Source: Parcubacteria group bacterium CG11_big_fil_rev_8_21_14_0_20_41_14
GTDB lineage: Bacteria; Patescibacteriota; Patescibacteriia; UBA2169
Direction: 5' to 3'
Assembly: GCA_002787075.1 (NCBI GenBank)
Contig: PCVT01000037.1
Location: 1,780 to 24,873, forward strand
DNA: 23,094 nt
Made by a program: the position numbers and the translations under genes. The first letter of the stretch is position 1. Every line of letters begins with the position of its first letter. Positions 1-9,100 of this stretch are shown here, one piece after another. The notes beneath the pieces are model-generated. The model was not told the origin of the DNA. It saw nothing but the letters and a program-made list of their open reading frames with translations, and made no database searches.

Positions 1-187
1 TGCAATCAATGTCTTTGCCATTGCTTCTGATGGATTCAAACGGATACAGAAAACAGCCATCAGAAGAGTGGTCGCGCAATGGGGCGATGATCCGGAGAGA
101 TTGGTTCAAGAGCTGGTGGATTTGCCGGAAATACCGGAAAATCATGACGATATTACGGCTGTGGCTCTTGCGGTAAGCCGAAGCTAA
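1..187 (+). CDS. PP2C-type Ser/Thr protein phosphatase, C-terminal fragment
   Basis: The reading frame is open from base 2 to the TAA at 185-187 and gives 61 residues; the start lies outside the window. The fragment ends with NHDDITAVALAV, which matches the last conserved block of PP2C (PPM) phosphatases, where the D-[DN]-[IV]-T motif holds a metal-binding aspartate just before the final strand. The preceding segment has alternating short helices (RRVVAQWGDDPERL, VQELVDL) as expected for the helix before that strand. It lies 107 bases upstream of a TerY-like vWA gene and on the same strand as a kinase, so it is probably the phosphatase partner of a TerY-type phosphorylation module, removing phosphate from targets of that kinase. 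The family call rests on the tail alone; the genomic context raises confidence. Confidence 0.75.
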   Translation, partial: AINVFAIASDGFKRIQKTAIRRVVAQWGDDPERLVQELVDLPEIPENHDDITAVALAVSRS

Positions 188-294
188 AAAGAAAGGGGGT
201 GAATATACGGAGACGCGGTTCGCCTTAAAACAGCAGTGCAACAAAACCTTGCATTACACTTCCACTCGGAACACAGCCAAAAAGGAGTACAATC

Positions 295-1128
295 ATGTCC
301 GGTTCCAAAATCATTAGGAAGACAATGATCATTGAGACCTACGCGGAGTGGCAGGAACGGATCAAGGCTGATCCGGAAATGAGGGCCACCCCGCCGCAGC
401 CCTCTGAATCAAGCCAGCCGATCATCTTTGATGTCATCCTGGACATCTCCGGCTCCATGGCCGAGTACTACGACGAGCTGGTTGATTGCTTCAACACCAT
501 CATGATTCCGTCCCTGCAGAAAGCGGCGGAACGGTACAAGGGCCCCATGCGCCTGGGATGCCTGCTCTTCTCCAACGAGCTGGTGCCGGCCTGGCGGGGT
601 TTCAAGACCCTGAAGGAGCTGGGAAGCGCTCCGCTCAAGAGGGAAATGCTGAACCAGCCCGGACTTGGCGGAACCACTGCCCTGTACGCCGCAATGAGGG
701 CCGGCATCCTCTGGACCGCGGCCGGCATTGAGCGCATGTACGAGGATGGAGAGGGAGCATCCCCAAAAGGCAAAATCATCGTGCTGACCGACGGCGCCAA
801 CAACGAAGAGCCCAAGGAACCGGGGTCTGTGGTGCAGGCCTTGGACAGCATCGGCAAGGAACGCGCCACGGATCTCATGGGTTTGATTGACATAGATAAC
901 CCTGACCCCAAAAAGCGGCGCGAGCCCAAGAACGGCAAGGTAATCGGCTTCTTCAATACCGAAGCCAACGGCGGGCTCACCAGGACCCAGTTTGATGACA
1001 TGGCCGCCGCCACCCAGTTTGATGGTCTTGGGTTCTACGAGATAACCAAGGACGGCACGCCGAAAGAGCGGCAGGCAAGATTCCGCCATTACTTTCAGAT
1101 CTTTTCCAGCAAGGCAGGCGGCCAGTAA
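295..1128 (+). CDS. TerY-like vWA (von Willebrand factor A) domain protein
   Basis: 277 residues, soluble, no signal peptide. The vWA fold is recognised by a complete MIDAS metal site: DISGS at about residues 49-53, GGTTAL at about 124-129 and LTDGANN at about 164-170. Start: the ATG at 295 has AAAAAGGAG ending eight bases before it. TerY-like vWA proteins are known from tellurite-resistance-type stress loci, where a vWA protein is encoded with a PP2C phosphatase and a protein kinase; here the same partners flank it (phosphatase end at 2-187, kinase at 1989-3032). The vWA domain probably acts as a metal-dependent adaptor that scaffolds the phosphorylation partners. The C-terminal third (from about residue 205) has a charged insertion, DPKKRREPKNGK. 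The gene is G+C-rich compared with everything after 9.2 kb, which may mean the module was acquired horizontally. Confidence 0.85.
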   Translation: MSGSKIIRKTMIIETYAEWQERIKADPEMRATPPQPSESSQPIIFDVILDISGSMAEYYDELVDCFNTIMIPSLQKAAERYKGPMRLGCLLFSNELVPAWRGFKTLKELGSAPLKREMLNQPGLGGTTALYAAMRAGILWTAAGIERMYEDGEGASPKGKIIVLTDGANNEEPKEPGSVVQALDSIGKERATDLMGLIDIDNPDPKKRREPKNGKVIGFFNTEANGGLTRTQFDDMAAATQFDGLGFYEITKDGTPKERQARFRHYFQIFSSKAGGQ

Positions 1129-1154
1129 ACGGCCTGCCTGCGAAAAACGCAACC

Positions 1155-1200
1155 GGCAGGCGGAGAAACACCTTGTTTCTCCGCCTGCCAACCATTTTTT
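1155..1200 (+). terminator. Strong hairpin with T-tract after the vWA gene
   Basis: A perfect 15-bp stem (1155-1169 with 1175-1189, loop ACCTT) is followed by AACCA and a run of T at 1194-1200. It sits 26 bases after the vWA stop codon and would work as a Rho-independent terminator or an mRNA-stabilising processing site within the module. The 5' arm GGCAGGC can also pair with GCCTGCC just upstream (about 1133-1139), and that segment in turn can pair with GCAGGC at the end of the vWA reading frame, so alternative structures exist. Confidence 0.7.
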
Positions 1201-1266
1201 GCAAAATCTTTCCAGCAACAGGAAGTAAATCATGCTATTGGAAAGGCATTGCAGAAGCATGTCCCA

Positions 1267-1295
1267 CTATTCCAAGGCACACTGCTTTGGAATAG
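1267..1295 (+). other. Hairpin upstream of the unknown gene
   Basis: CTATTCCAA at 1267-1275 pairs perfectly with TTGGAATAG at 1287-1295 around an 11-base loop. No T-tract follows on the + strand, so it is not an obvious terminator. It lies 25 bases before the start codon of the next gene, between the terminator-like hairpin at 1155-1200 and a good ribosome binding site, so it may be a regulatory or processing element. No function can be assigned from sequence. Confidence 0.4.
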
Positions 1296-1320
1296 CCGCA
1301 CTTTAACAAAGGAGCAGAGG

Positions 1321-1959
1321 ATGAAAACTCTGGGTGAAATTATGCAGGAAGACCGGGAAATCGGTCTGCAGTTCAGTTTCATGAACAAAGAAGCAATCCC
1401 CCAGTTTTTGGAGGATCTGCCGCCAGAGACAGTAGAGGTTGCCGAAGCTCGCCATCAGTTCGTCACGACACAACCCACAGGCGTAAAACTGACCGACGAC
1501 GATGTGTTCCACGGTAAAAAGGTTGATTTGCGCGGCCTGCCTGCCAATCTACTGCAAACCAACTATGTCCTGGTTGGTGTCTGGAGACAGGAAAGGATAC
1601 AGACCAAGCAGGGCCCTATGCGCGGCACGTCCTTTTGGATGATTCGTTTCCGCTTCCGCCACAAGGATCATCTGGCTGAATACCGCGCCAAAATGGGCGA
1701 ACCGGCATGGCGGGAACTGGAAGCTAATCGGCCTGTCCTGCTTGGCGAGCTGGTTACTATCTGCTCGCTCGCTTTCTGGCAGATGCGGGCATATCGCAAT
1801 CCGTATTACCATGACCACCAGGTTCTGCCCGGTGTCCATGCCATCAGCTTGAACTTTGAGGGGCGCGAACCGTTGTACGAATGGAATCCTCCCAAGGAAC
1901 TCGGGGACGACGACCTGCCAGCGCGATACAACCCTGACTTTGTCTTTAACCTCATCTAA
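1321..1959 (+). CDS. Uncharacterised protein encoded in the TerY-type module
   Basis: 212 residues from the ATG at 1321, which has AAAGGAGCAGAGG directly before it. An in-frame ATG at 1249 would add 24 residues but lies inside the structured leader and has no ribosome binding site. I do not recognise the family. The protein is soluble, with an acidic N-terminal part (about 1-60), a central aromatic/basic part containing FWMIRFRFRHKDH at about 108-120, and an aromatic tail containing YRNPYYHDH, LYEWNPP and YNPDFVFN. There are no transmembrane segments and no cysteine clusters. The gene sits between the vWA gene and the kinase gene (29 bases before the kinase start), which suggests it is a substrate, adaptor or effector of the phosphorylation triad. 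That role is inferred only from gene order. Confidence 0.7.
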   Translation: MKTLGEIMQEDREIGLQFSFMNKEAIPQFLEDLPPETVEVAEARHQFVTTQPTGVKLTDDDVFHGKKVDLRGLPANLLQTNYVLVGVWRQERIQTKQGPMRGTSFWMIRFRFRHKDHLAEYRAKMGEPAWRELEANRPVLLGELVTICSLAFWQMRAYRNPYYHDHQVLPGVHAISLNFEGREPLYEWNPPKELGDDDLPARYNPDFVFNLI

Positions 1960-1988
1960 CCCGCCACATGGCGAAAAAGGAGAGAGCA

Positions 1989-3032
1989 ATGCCAAAGTAT
2001 GTCTGGATTGGAAACGGAGATCAAAAAACTCGCATAGACTTAGCGCCTCTAGCATACAAAGAGGGCGGTCAAGGAACTGTATATCTTAGCGGGCTCTTCC
2101 CCATCGAGATGATCAATACGTGCATCAAGGTGATCAATAAGCCGGAAGACTTTGCGGTTCAGATGGAAGCAATCACCAAGATGCTGGAGCATCCAGCTCA
2201 ACCATATGAGCGCGCCAAGCACGCGGCCGCGGTTCCTCTTGAGTTGGTCTGGGACGAAAACAAGAAGGCAATCGGCTACACCATGGAAGAGCTGCGCAGC
2301 TGGCACGGCTTTCACGAACTCACAACAGTAGAAGGCAGTGAATCTACAGAAGTGGATCTAAGGGCTGCCGGCTTGCTCTTGGCGGCTTTGAGCCGGGCAA
2401 TACGCACAATCCATGGTCAGGGGTTTGTCATTGGAGACCTTAACCCAAGCAATGTGCTGTTTAAGCACATACCCTTAAGATATTTTGATCCACCCGATGC
2501 CTCTATTGAACACAGCACAGTTGAATTTCAAGTTAGAGTCATTGATGTGGACAGCTGGAGCATCCACAGGCCGGACCTGGGGATTGAGTATTCCTCACAT
2601 GTGCTTGACAGGGGCGTTATATACCACCCGGACATCATCCAGGCGGACAAGGAAGGAAAGCCCTGGCCCCATTTTACGCCAGATCATGACTGGTGGGCAT
2701 TTGCCTGCATCTGCTGGTGGGTGTTGACCAAGCACGACCCCTACCAGTGGGGAAAGCATGAAGCAATCAAGAACAAGGAGAAACGGATTCTTAAGAACCT
2801 CACCGCCAATAGCGCTGTTGCGGTTCGATTGGGCTTTATAAGCGGTTCGGCGGTGCAAGCGCTTGGCCCGAAACTTCGGTTCTATCTGGACCGGTGCCTG
2901 AAAGGCAAGGAAAAGCGGCCATTCCCGACCAAGATGCTGGAGGATTTCGCCGATAACCTGCGCACATGCGCATGCGGGTTTACGGCGCATGCTTCGGCCG
3001 TTATCTGCCCCAAATGCGCACAACTCCTCTAG
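1989..3032 (+). CDS. Ser/Thr protein kinase-like protein with C-terminal zinc ribbon (TerY-associated type)
   Basis: 347 residues from the ATG at 1989, which follows AAAAAGGAGAGAGCA; an ATG seven codons upstream (1968) overlaps that ribosome binding site and is less likely. Kinase motifs in order: Gly-rich loop GGQGTVY near residue 26; CIKVI with the likely ATP-binding Lys; catalytic loop GDLNPSNVLF in the position of HRDxxxxN, where the usual HR is IG; VIDVDSW in the position of DFG, keeping the metal-binding Asp; and DHDWWAFACI in subdomain IX. The last 25 residues hold two Cys pairs (CAC and CPKC), forming a zinc ribbon. This architecture fits kinases encoded beside TerY-like vWA proteins and PP2C phosphatases, and both partners are present here. 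It probably phosphorylates a local stress or defence target. The atypical HRD and DFG motifs could mean reduced or altered activity. Confidence 0.85.
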   Translation: MPKYVWIGNGDQKTRIDLAPLAYKEGGQGTVYLSGLFPIEMINTCIKVINKPEDFAVQMEAITKMLEHPAQPYERAKHAAAVPLELVWDENKKAIGYTMEELRSWHGFHELTTVEGSESTEVDLRAAGLLLAALSRAIRTIHGQGFVIGDLNPSNVLFKHIPLRYFDPPDASIEHSTVEFQVRVIDVDSWSIHRPDLGIEYSSHVLDRGVIYHPDIIQADKEGKPWPHFTPDHDWWAFACICWWVLTKHDPYQWGKHEAIKNKEKRILKNLTANSAVAVRLGFISGSAVQALGPKLRFYLDRCLKGKEKRPFPTKMLEDFADNLRTCACGFTAHASAVICPKCAQLL

Positions 3033-3048
3033 CTCTTACTCTAACCAC

Positions 3049-3085
3049 AGCGGGATTGGCAAACGCCAATCCCGCTTCTCTTTTT
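3049..3085. terminator. Intrinsic terminator at the kinase / giant-gene junction
   Basis: A perfect 12-bp stem (AGCGGGATTGGC at 3049-3060 with GCCAATCCCGCT at 3065-3076, loop AAAC) is followed by TCTCTTTTT on the + strand. It lies 16 bases after the kinase stop and before the end of the convergent giant gene (3112), so it clearly terminates the + strand module. Confidence 0.85.
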
Positions 3086-3111
3086 AAACCAGCTCCCTTA
3101 TGTTACAGAGG

Positions 3112-6100
3112 TTAAAGTATGCTTCGTACTGAAGAATGCGAACGCGGGCGGCTGGACAGTTTTAGGACGATTGTATTCTTATTCACTCCTGTTCTCCGAT
3201 ATATCTCACCTATAAGCATTGGAGCGCCTTTTTTCATCTTGTCCCTGTCCTCATCGCTGATTTCAATTGAATACAGCACATCATTCGCGCTGATGCCCGG
3301 AACCCGTTCCGGATGCAAATCAAAATACCTCAAAAATGAATCCGACACATTGTCTTGTGTTTCCTGATTTAACTCCTGCCAGCCGTCCATGCGCGATAAC
3401 TTATTCGAAAAGAACACCGGATAGCGCTCGGCTAGTTTATCTTTTTGTCCACGCGTGAGTATGGAACGTGGAACATCTTTTAGTATGTTTTGATTTTCAA
3501 GAAAAGTCTTTGGACCAGCGCCATAACTACCAAAAATTTGGTTGTTGGATTCATATCCTCTGGAACGGGCCCGTTTGCTTTTTTTGGGGTCATACACAAC
3601 CGGCGCGATTAGTGTGTCTCCTTTATCCCTCTTATTATCTTTATCAATATCAGGGTAATAAAAGATGAGATTTTCTGGTTCTTTTAATTGGTCCTCGGTG
3701 GCTTGAATATCCAATTGCAACCCGCCCTGCTTTTCCATGAATGTTTCCAAATCAGGCGTGATCTGATGCTGCATAACTAGTGTCTCATAGAAAGCATCCA
3801 ACAAACTTTCCTGTGTGTCCGGATGCAATCTATCAAAACCTTTGGCATTGACCACCATTTGATATATCTTCTCGGAGTGTTCCCGCAGTATATCAACATG
3901 CGTTTTCGCCGCTTCTTGCTTGGGTGGCTCAATCACTTCAGCCGTCGGAGTGGCTTCCGGCCCGGCTGGGGCAGAAACTGCAGCTGCAGGAACAGCCTTT
4001 GGCGCGGCTGGGACGCGCTTCGCCGGGGTTTTAGGGGCGGCAGGAGGAGCTTGTTCTCGGAATTCCTTGCCGATTAAATCAATTTTACCGTTTTTTCGGA
4101 TAATAGAGGTTCCTTTTTTGGCAGGGCTAAAGAGATAAAAAGAATCGTCAAAACGAGTATGAGGCGATACAATCACAAAATCGTTTTCATCATAATATCT
4201 TGGTTTGGTGTGAGGTGAGTGCCCATGGATAATGGCGTTAATGCCGGAATTCCTGACTTTTTGAACGGTATTCTTTACTAGGTCTAAATCTGGATTTGAA
4301 CTTTTTACTTTTTCTGCTAATGTTGCTATACTTTTGTGCATTTTTCTAATTATACTTTCGTCTCTTTTTGATTTTTCTGCTCTATAGTATTCATAATAAA
4401 GATGAGCTGTCTCGCCTATTTCATCCACATATGCATTGGTTCCGTGTATTTCGTGTTCTTTTTCCCAACCCACGATAGCATCTTCTATTTCTGATGCAAT
4501 ATCTACAGATCCGGTATGACCAGCTGCTGACTCTTTTTCCATTCTTTCTGATATTTTTGCTCTTGCCAGATTAACCAAGTCATATGTAAAACTTTCGAAC
4601 AGATCTTGTTCTGTGAAATATTCTCTATTATCTGCACTAGCATATACCTCCTCTATCTTCTCAAAATCGTTATCCAGCTTCTCGCCACGGAACAAGACAT
4701 CACGTAAATTTTCTTGAAAAATTTTATTTATTTCCTTCACACGCTGGTTGATATCTCCTCCTCTTGTAAGATCAGTAATCATTCTTTGCGTCGGATCAGT
4801 ATGGCAATACAGAGTATCGTCATATATCGTTGCCACTTTAATTCGGCAGATAGCCTCCAGTATTTTTTTACCCTTTGGATCGGTTCTCATATACGCTAAA
4901 ATTTGAGGCATTCTTTGATACAACCCGTCCCATAATTCTTCCTCTCGTTGTTTAAATTCTTCGGTAGTAGAGCCCCTGTTTGGGCCGGACTTTATTTGCG
5001 GCTCTATTTTTTTCAATTCAGAATCAGGGTCAGGGTCAAATTGCGTTAATTCCCAGATGCCAATGCTTTGCCGGGTAAAATGGCTTGCGTTTCGCTTAGC
5101 CCAACCATCCTTACCATCGCCGCGAAAAAATTTAATGAACTCAAAATCGTGGTTGCCGTATAGAACCACAACTTGTCCGCCTTCCTTTTCTGCTTGGCCG
5201 GCCAAGTCCCCGATGATGGCGGTAATTTCCAGGCCATCCATATCCCGATCGCCTAAAATATCCCCGAGGAAAACCAGTTTTTTGTCTCCGCCAGTCCACT
5301 GCCACTGGCCGCTGGCATCTTTTTCCGCAACACCTAGCGTGGCGACGTGTTTTTCAAATAAGCGCATATCTCCACCCAAATCTTCCACAGCCATTACCTC
5401 TGTTTCTCTTTTTACCTCCCACCAATCTTTTTGTTCCGGTTTTGGAGCAATTTCGGCCGCCGGAGTGGCTTCCGGCCCGGCTGGGGCAGAAGATGCAGCC
5501 GCAGGAACAGCCCCTGGTGTTGGTTCAGGACTTTTTGGCGTAGGCGCCACAGCCGGAGGAGCAACCGGAGCGCTTGCTATTGTGGCTTTGGTGGTTCCTT
5601 TTGTTTGATCCTGTTGTTTTTTAAATTCTTCCAATACCTCGAACAACAGCGCCTCTTGTTGGCTGTCTGTTTTCTTTCCCTTTACCTTGCTTGAGAACTG
5701 GGCATGCAGTTTTTTTGCGCCGCTGTTCATATCAATCACTTTTTGCAAAAGTTCCTTGGCATCCATCTGTACTTCTGTAGCGGCCTCTCGCACCATGTCT
5801 CCGGTCAGTTTTGCGTCAGCATCAGCCAGCACAGCCCCTAGTTCGGCTATTTTTTGGTCTTTGGCTTCCTGCGCGCGAGCTACTTGCTCCCTTTGAGTGG
5901 CTTCTGTTTCAATTGCTTTTGTAAGGCCTGCGGGTATTTGTATATTTGGATTCCCTGCCAGTTCCACCAAAATCTCCTCCCATGTTGTTTCCAAGGGAAT
6001 ATTCGAGTCCGGCCTGAGCAGGTAATGGCCGCGCACATTGTGGGTTTCGGGGATTTTAAAATCAATTAGTTTTTCCGTGTAAAGCCGGAAATGATTTTGC

Positions 6101-9100
6101 TTTGGAAGCCATATCAAGTATCCGCCATATCCTTCGGCGCGAAGCGCTTCAAAGCCGAAATCAGTGTAAAGTTTTGGGTGGCGCCAAACGCCATTTTCAT
6201 CTTGTTTGCCTGTGTCAATCAAAATTTTGCCAAAACGGCTGTATCCGGAGTCAAACACAAAGCCATCTTTTTTCATCTGTTCTATGTCTTTCTCGGCTCC
6301 CTTTTTATTTTTTTCCAACCGCGAAGTAACAAAATCTGGTTTCTGTTCCCGCATATCCTGTTTATCGCGATTGAAAATAAAATGTAATTTTTTGATATAA
6401 TCGTCTGGCAATTTTTGAAACGGCGTGTACTTCTCGTCCTCAAAAAACTTTTTCATCTCCTCAAAACTTACATTAACATTGGCCAAGCTCGCAAAATTGC
6501 GGCCATAGTTTTCCCAAAAATCTCTGCATTCATCAGGCGTGTAGTTCTTATTGTCTTCTTTTGCCACATACTCCACGAATTTATCCAGCCAGGGCTTTTT
6601 TTCCAACACGCCGAACTCAGGGTTAGACAATATATTGTACAGAAGTTTGGCAGATGAAACATCCCGTCTCGGCTCGGCAGTGTGATGGTCTATGATTAAT
6701 CGTTTTCCTTCTTCCTCGGCTTTTACGCCAAATGTTTCCGAGCTGTCTATAATAGTGCCAGACAGGACTTGTTTGCCTTTGCCTTTTTCCACGAATGTCA
6801 GTGTGTCTCTGTCCACTACCAAACCCGCTTCTTTCAGCAAAAACAGGGCGGCTTCCGCATCCAAATCGCCGTGGCGTTCCAGTATATCGCCCTTCGTAAA
6901 GCCGTGCGTGGCAAATTCATTCCAGTATTTTTTAACTAATTCAGTAAATCGTTCCTGGAGCTCTTTTTTGGTGGTGAGTTTTTTCCCGTCATCAGAGATC
7001 TGCAATTCCTCATACTTGTCCAGCCTCTGTTTTATATGTTCAGCAGCTGCTCGGATGAATTCGCTCTCTTCGTCAATCTCAAGCTGTTCTTCGACCGTGG
7101 TAATTTGTTCGGTTGCAGGGGAGGCATCCGGAGCGCTTGGCGCTGGTTTCTGCTCAGCAGTTATTTCCGCCTCCTCTGATTCGTCGATTAATTCTTGAGG
7201 TGATTCTCCTGTATTAAAATTTTCCATATTTGTTTCATTATTATTGGATAGTTCCGCTTCAGAATCAAGAGAATCTTGTGAATGATCTGGTTCTTTAGCA
7301 GAAGATATTGCTTCCACTGCCGCGGCGCCTGCCAGCGCGCCAGCTACAACCGCTGGAAGAGGGGATATGTCTTCTGATTCTTCTTTTTCGGCAATAGGCG
7401 AAGGAGCGCTTTGGGCGACTGGCTTTTCAACCGTATCTTCGATATCTTCGTCCAAAACAGTTGTTTTTGCGACAGGACTTTCTTGTTCAGGTTCTTTTGC
7501 TTCAACTGCCTCAACTTGTTTTTTCCAAAATATTTTTTTAGCCGCGTATGCCCCGAGAGCGCCACCGCTAAGCACACCTAAAATCGTCTTAATATGAGAT
7601 GGCGTCTTGTCGGGAATTTCTGGCACAACTTCTTCAACTGATTCTTTTTTTGATATTTCTTCCGCGCCTTTATCAACTATTTCTGGCACAGCTATTTCTT
7701 GTACAGTCGCGGCCGCGATTTGAGCCGCCTCTTTGGCGCGTTCAGCTATCTCTCGCGCGAAATCATTGCTAGGATTTGAAATATTTTTAGTGTCAGCCAT
7801 CCATTCTATTGTTGTGGAAGAAAGATGATGTTCTGGTTCCTTAAGTACAGTACTGATGTTTTCTATTTTTTTCACAGAAAGGTCTTGCGCTTTTTCAATA
7901 AGCGATTGGATTTTAGCTCCAGTTAGCTCTAATTTTTGGTCAAGATGGATAAGCTCTTTTGATCCAGATCTAAGCTGTTCTTTAACCAAGGTATCTTCAA
8001 TATGCACTAGTTGTTCTGTAGTTAAGTCTGGAGCTGTATCTGGTGAAAGTTCATTTAAATTAACTAGATAATCATGTACCACTTTTCTGGCTAAATGTGT
8101 CCATCCATCGCCTTTTGTTGCTTCAGCTGTAAACGTTTCTTTTAGAAGTTGGTCTTTTCCTTCTGCTATTACGCGCGCAACTGCCTCAGCAGCGACTTCA
8201 GCTTTTTCTTGAAGCGCTTGTTCCGCGATTGACTGGGCATGTTCTTGGCTTATGTCTGGCATTGCTTCTTGTATGGGCTTTACCGCGTGTTCTAGCCACT
8301 CTCCAGGATGCAGATTGTCAAAAACATAATGCGATAATGCGCCACCAATTGTGCCACCAATTGCGCCGACCAAGGCGCCTTTTAGAATTGCCTTGCCCAC
8401 CTTGGCATGGTCAACCTTGGATTTCTCACTTTGAAACTCAATTTTTTTAAGCAAAGCTTTCGCGTTTTTCTTTTCAGATCTTGGAATTTTTTTAAGATTT
8501 TCTCCAGATGTCTTTAACAGCCAGCTTATCTGCTGTGCTTCGCTTTTGCCTGTTAGTTCTTCTTTGTGCAGATCAGCTTCCAGATGAAGCCGGGCCGCGC
8601 GCACAATATCAGCCAAATCTTTGGCTTCTGGGGATTTGTTTATTCTGGCTTCTTTTAGATGTTTTTCTGCTTTAGAGACAATGGCTGCTTTTTGCAAATC
8701 ATCAGGTGCTTCGTTTAGTTGTGTAATGATGTCACCAGCCACAAACTTATTTCTCTCTCTATAGTATGTTTTACCTCCCTCTATGGCTGCTCCAGCCACA
8801 GCTCCGGCAATAATGCCGGCACCAGGGATTCCGTTCAAATACAAAAATGCGCTTTGTTTTATGGCGATTCTTGCCCCGGAAGTAACCGCAAATCCGGCGG
8901 CAGCCCCCGAGATATGCGCAACCCAAAAATTTTTAACACGGGAGCTTATCCACTTTTTCAAAGTTTCGCGGTTTTCCGGCTCGCGCAGAGATTCTAACTC
9001 GCCGCTATGGCTTAATTCTTCTACAATATCTTCCGCCGCTTCTTCGGTTGCTTGCTCTATGTCAACTTGTTTTTCTTCTGCCTCAAGATCAAGCTCGGTT

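Noticed and set aside
409..1260. Long minus-strand open frame opposite the vWA gene
   Set aside because: It mirrors the codon structure of the G+C-rich vWA gene, has no ribosome binding site and no recognisable domain, while the + strand frame has a complete MIDAS motif.
5046..7198. Several + strand open frames opposite the giant gene
   Set aside because: They are Ser/Pro/Cys-rich shadows of the Glu/Lys-rich minus-strand coding sequence and lack start signals.
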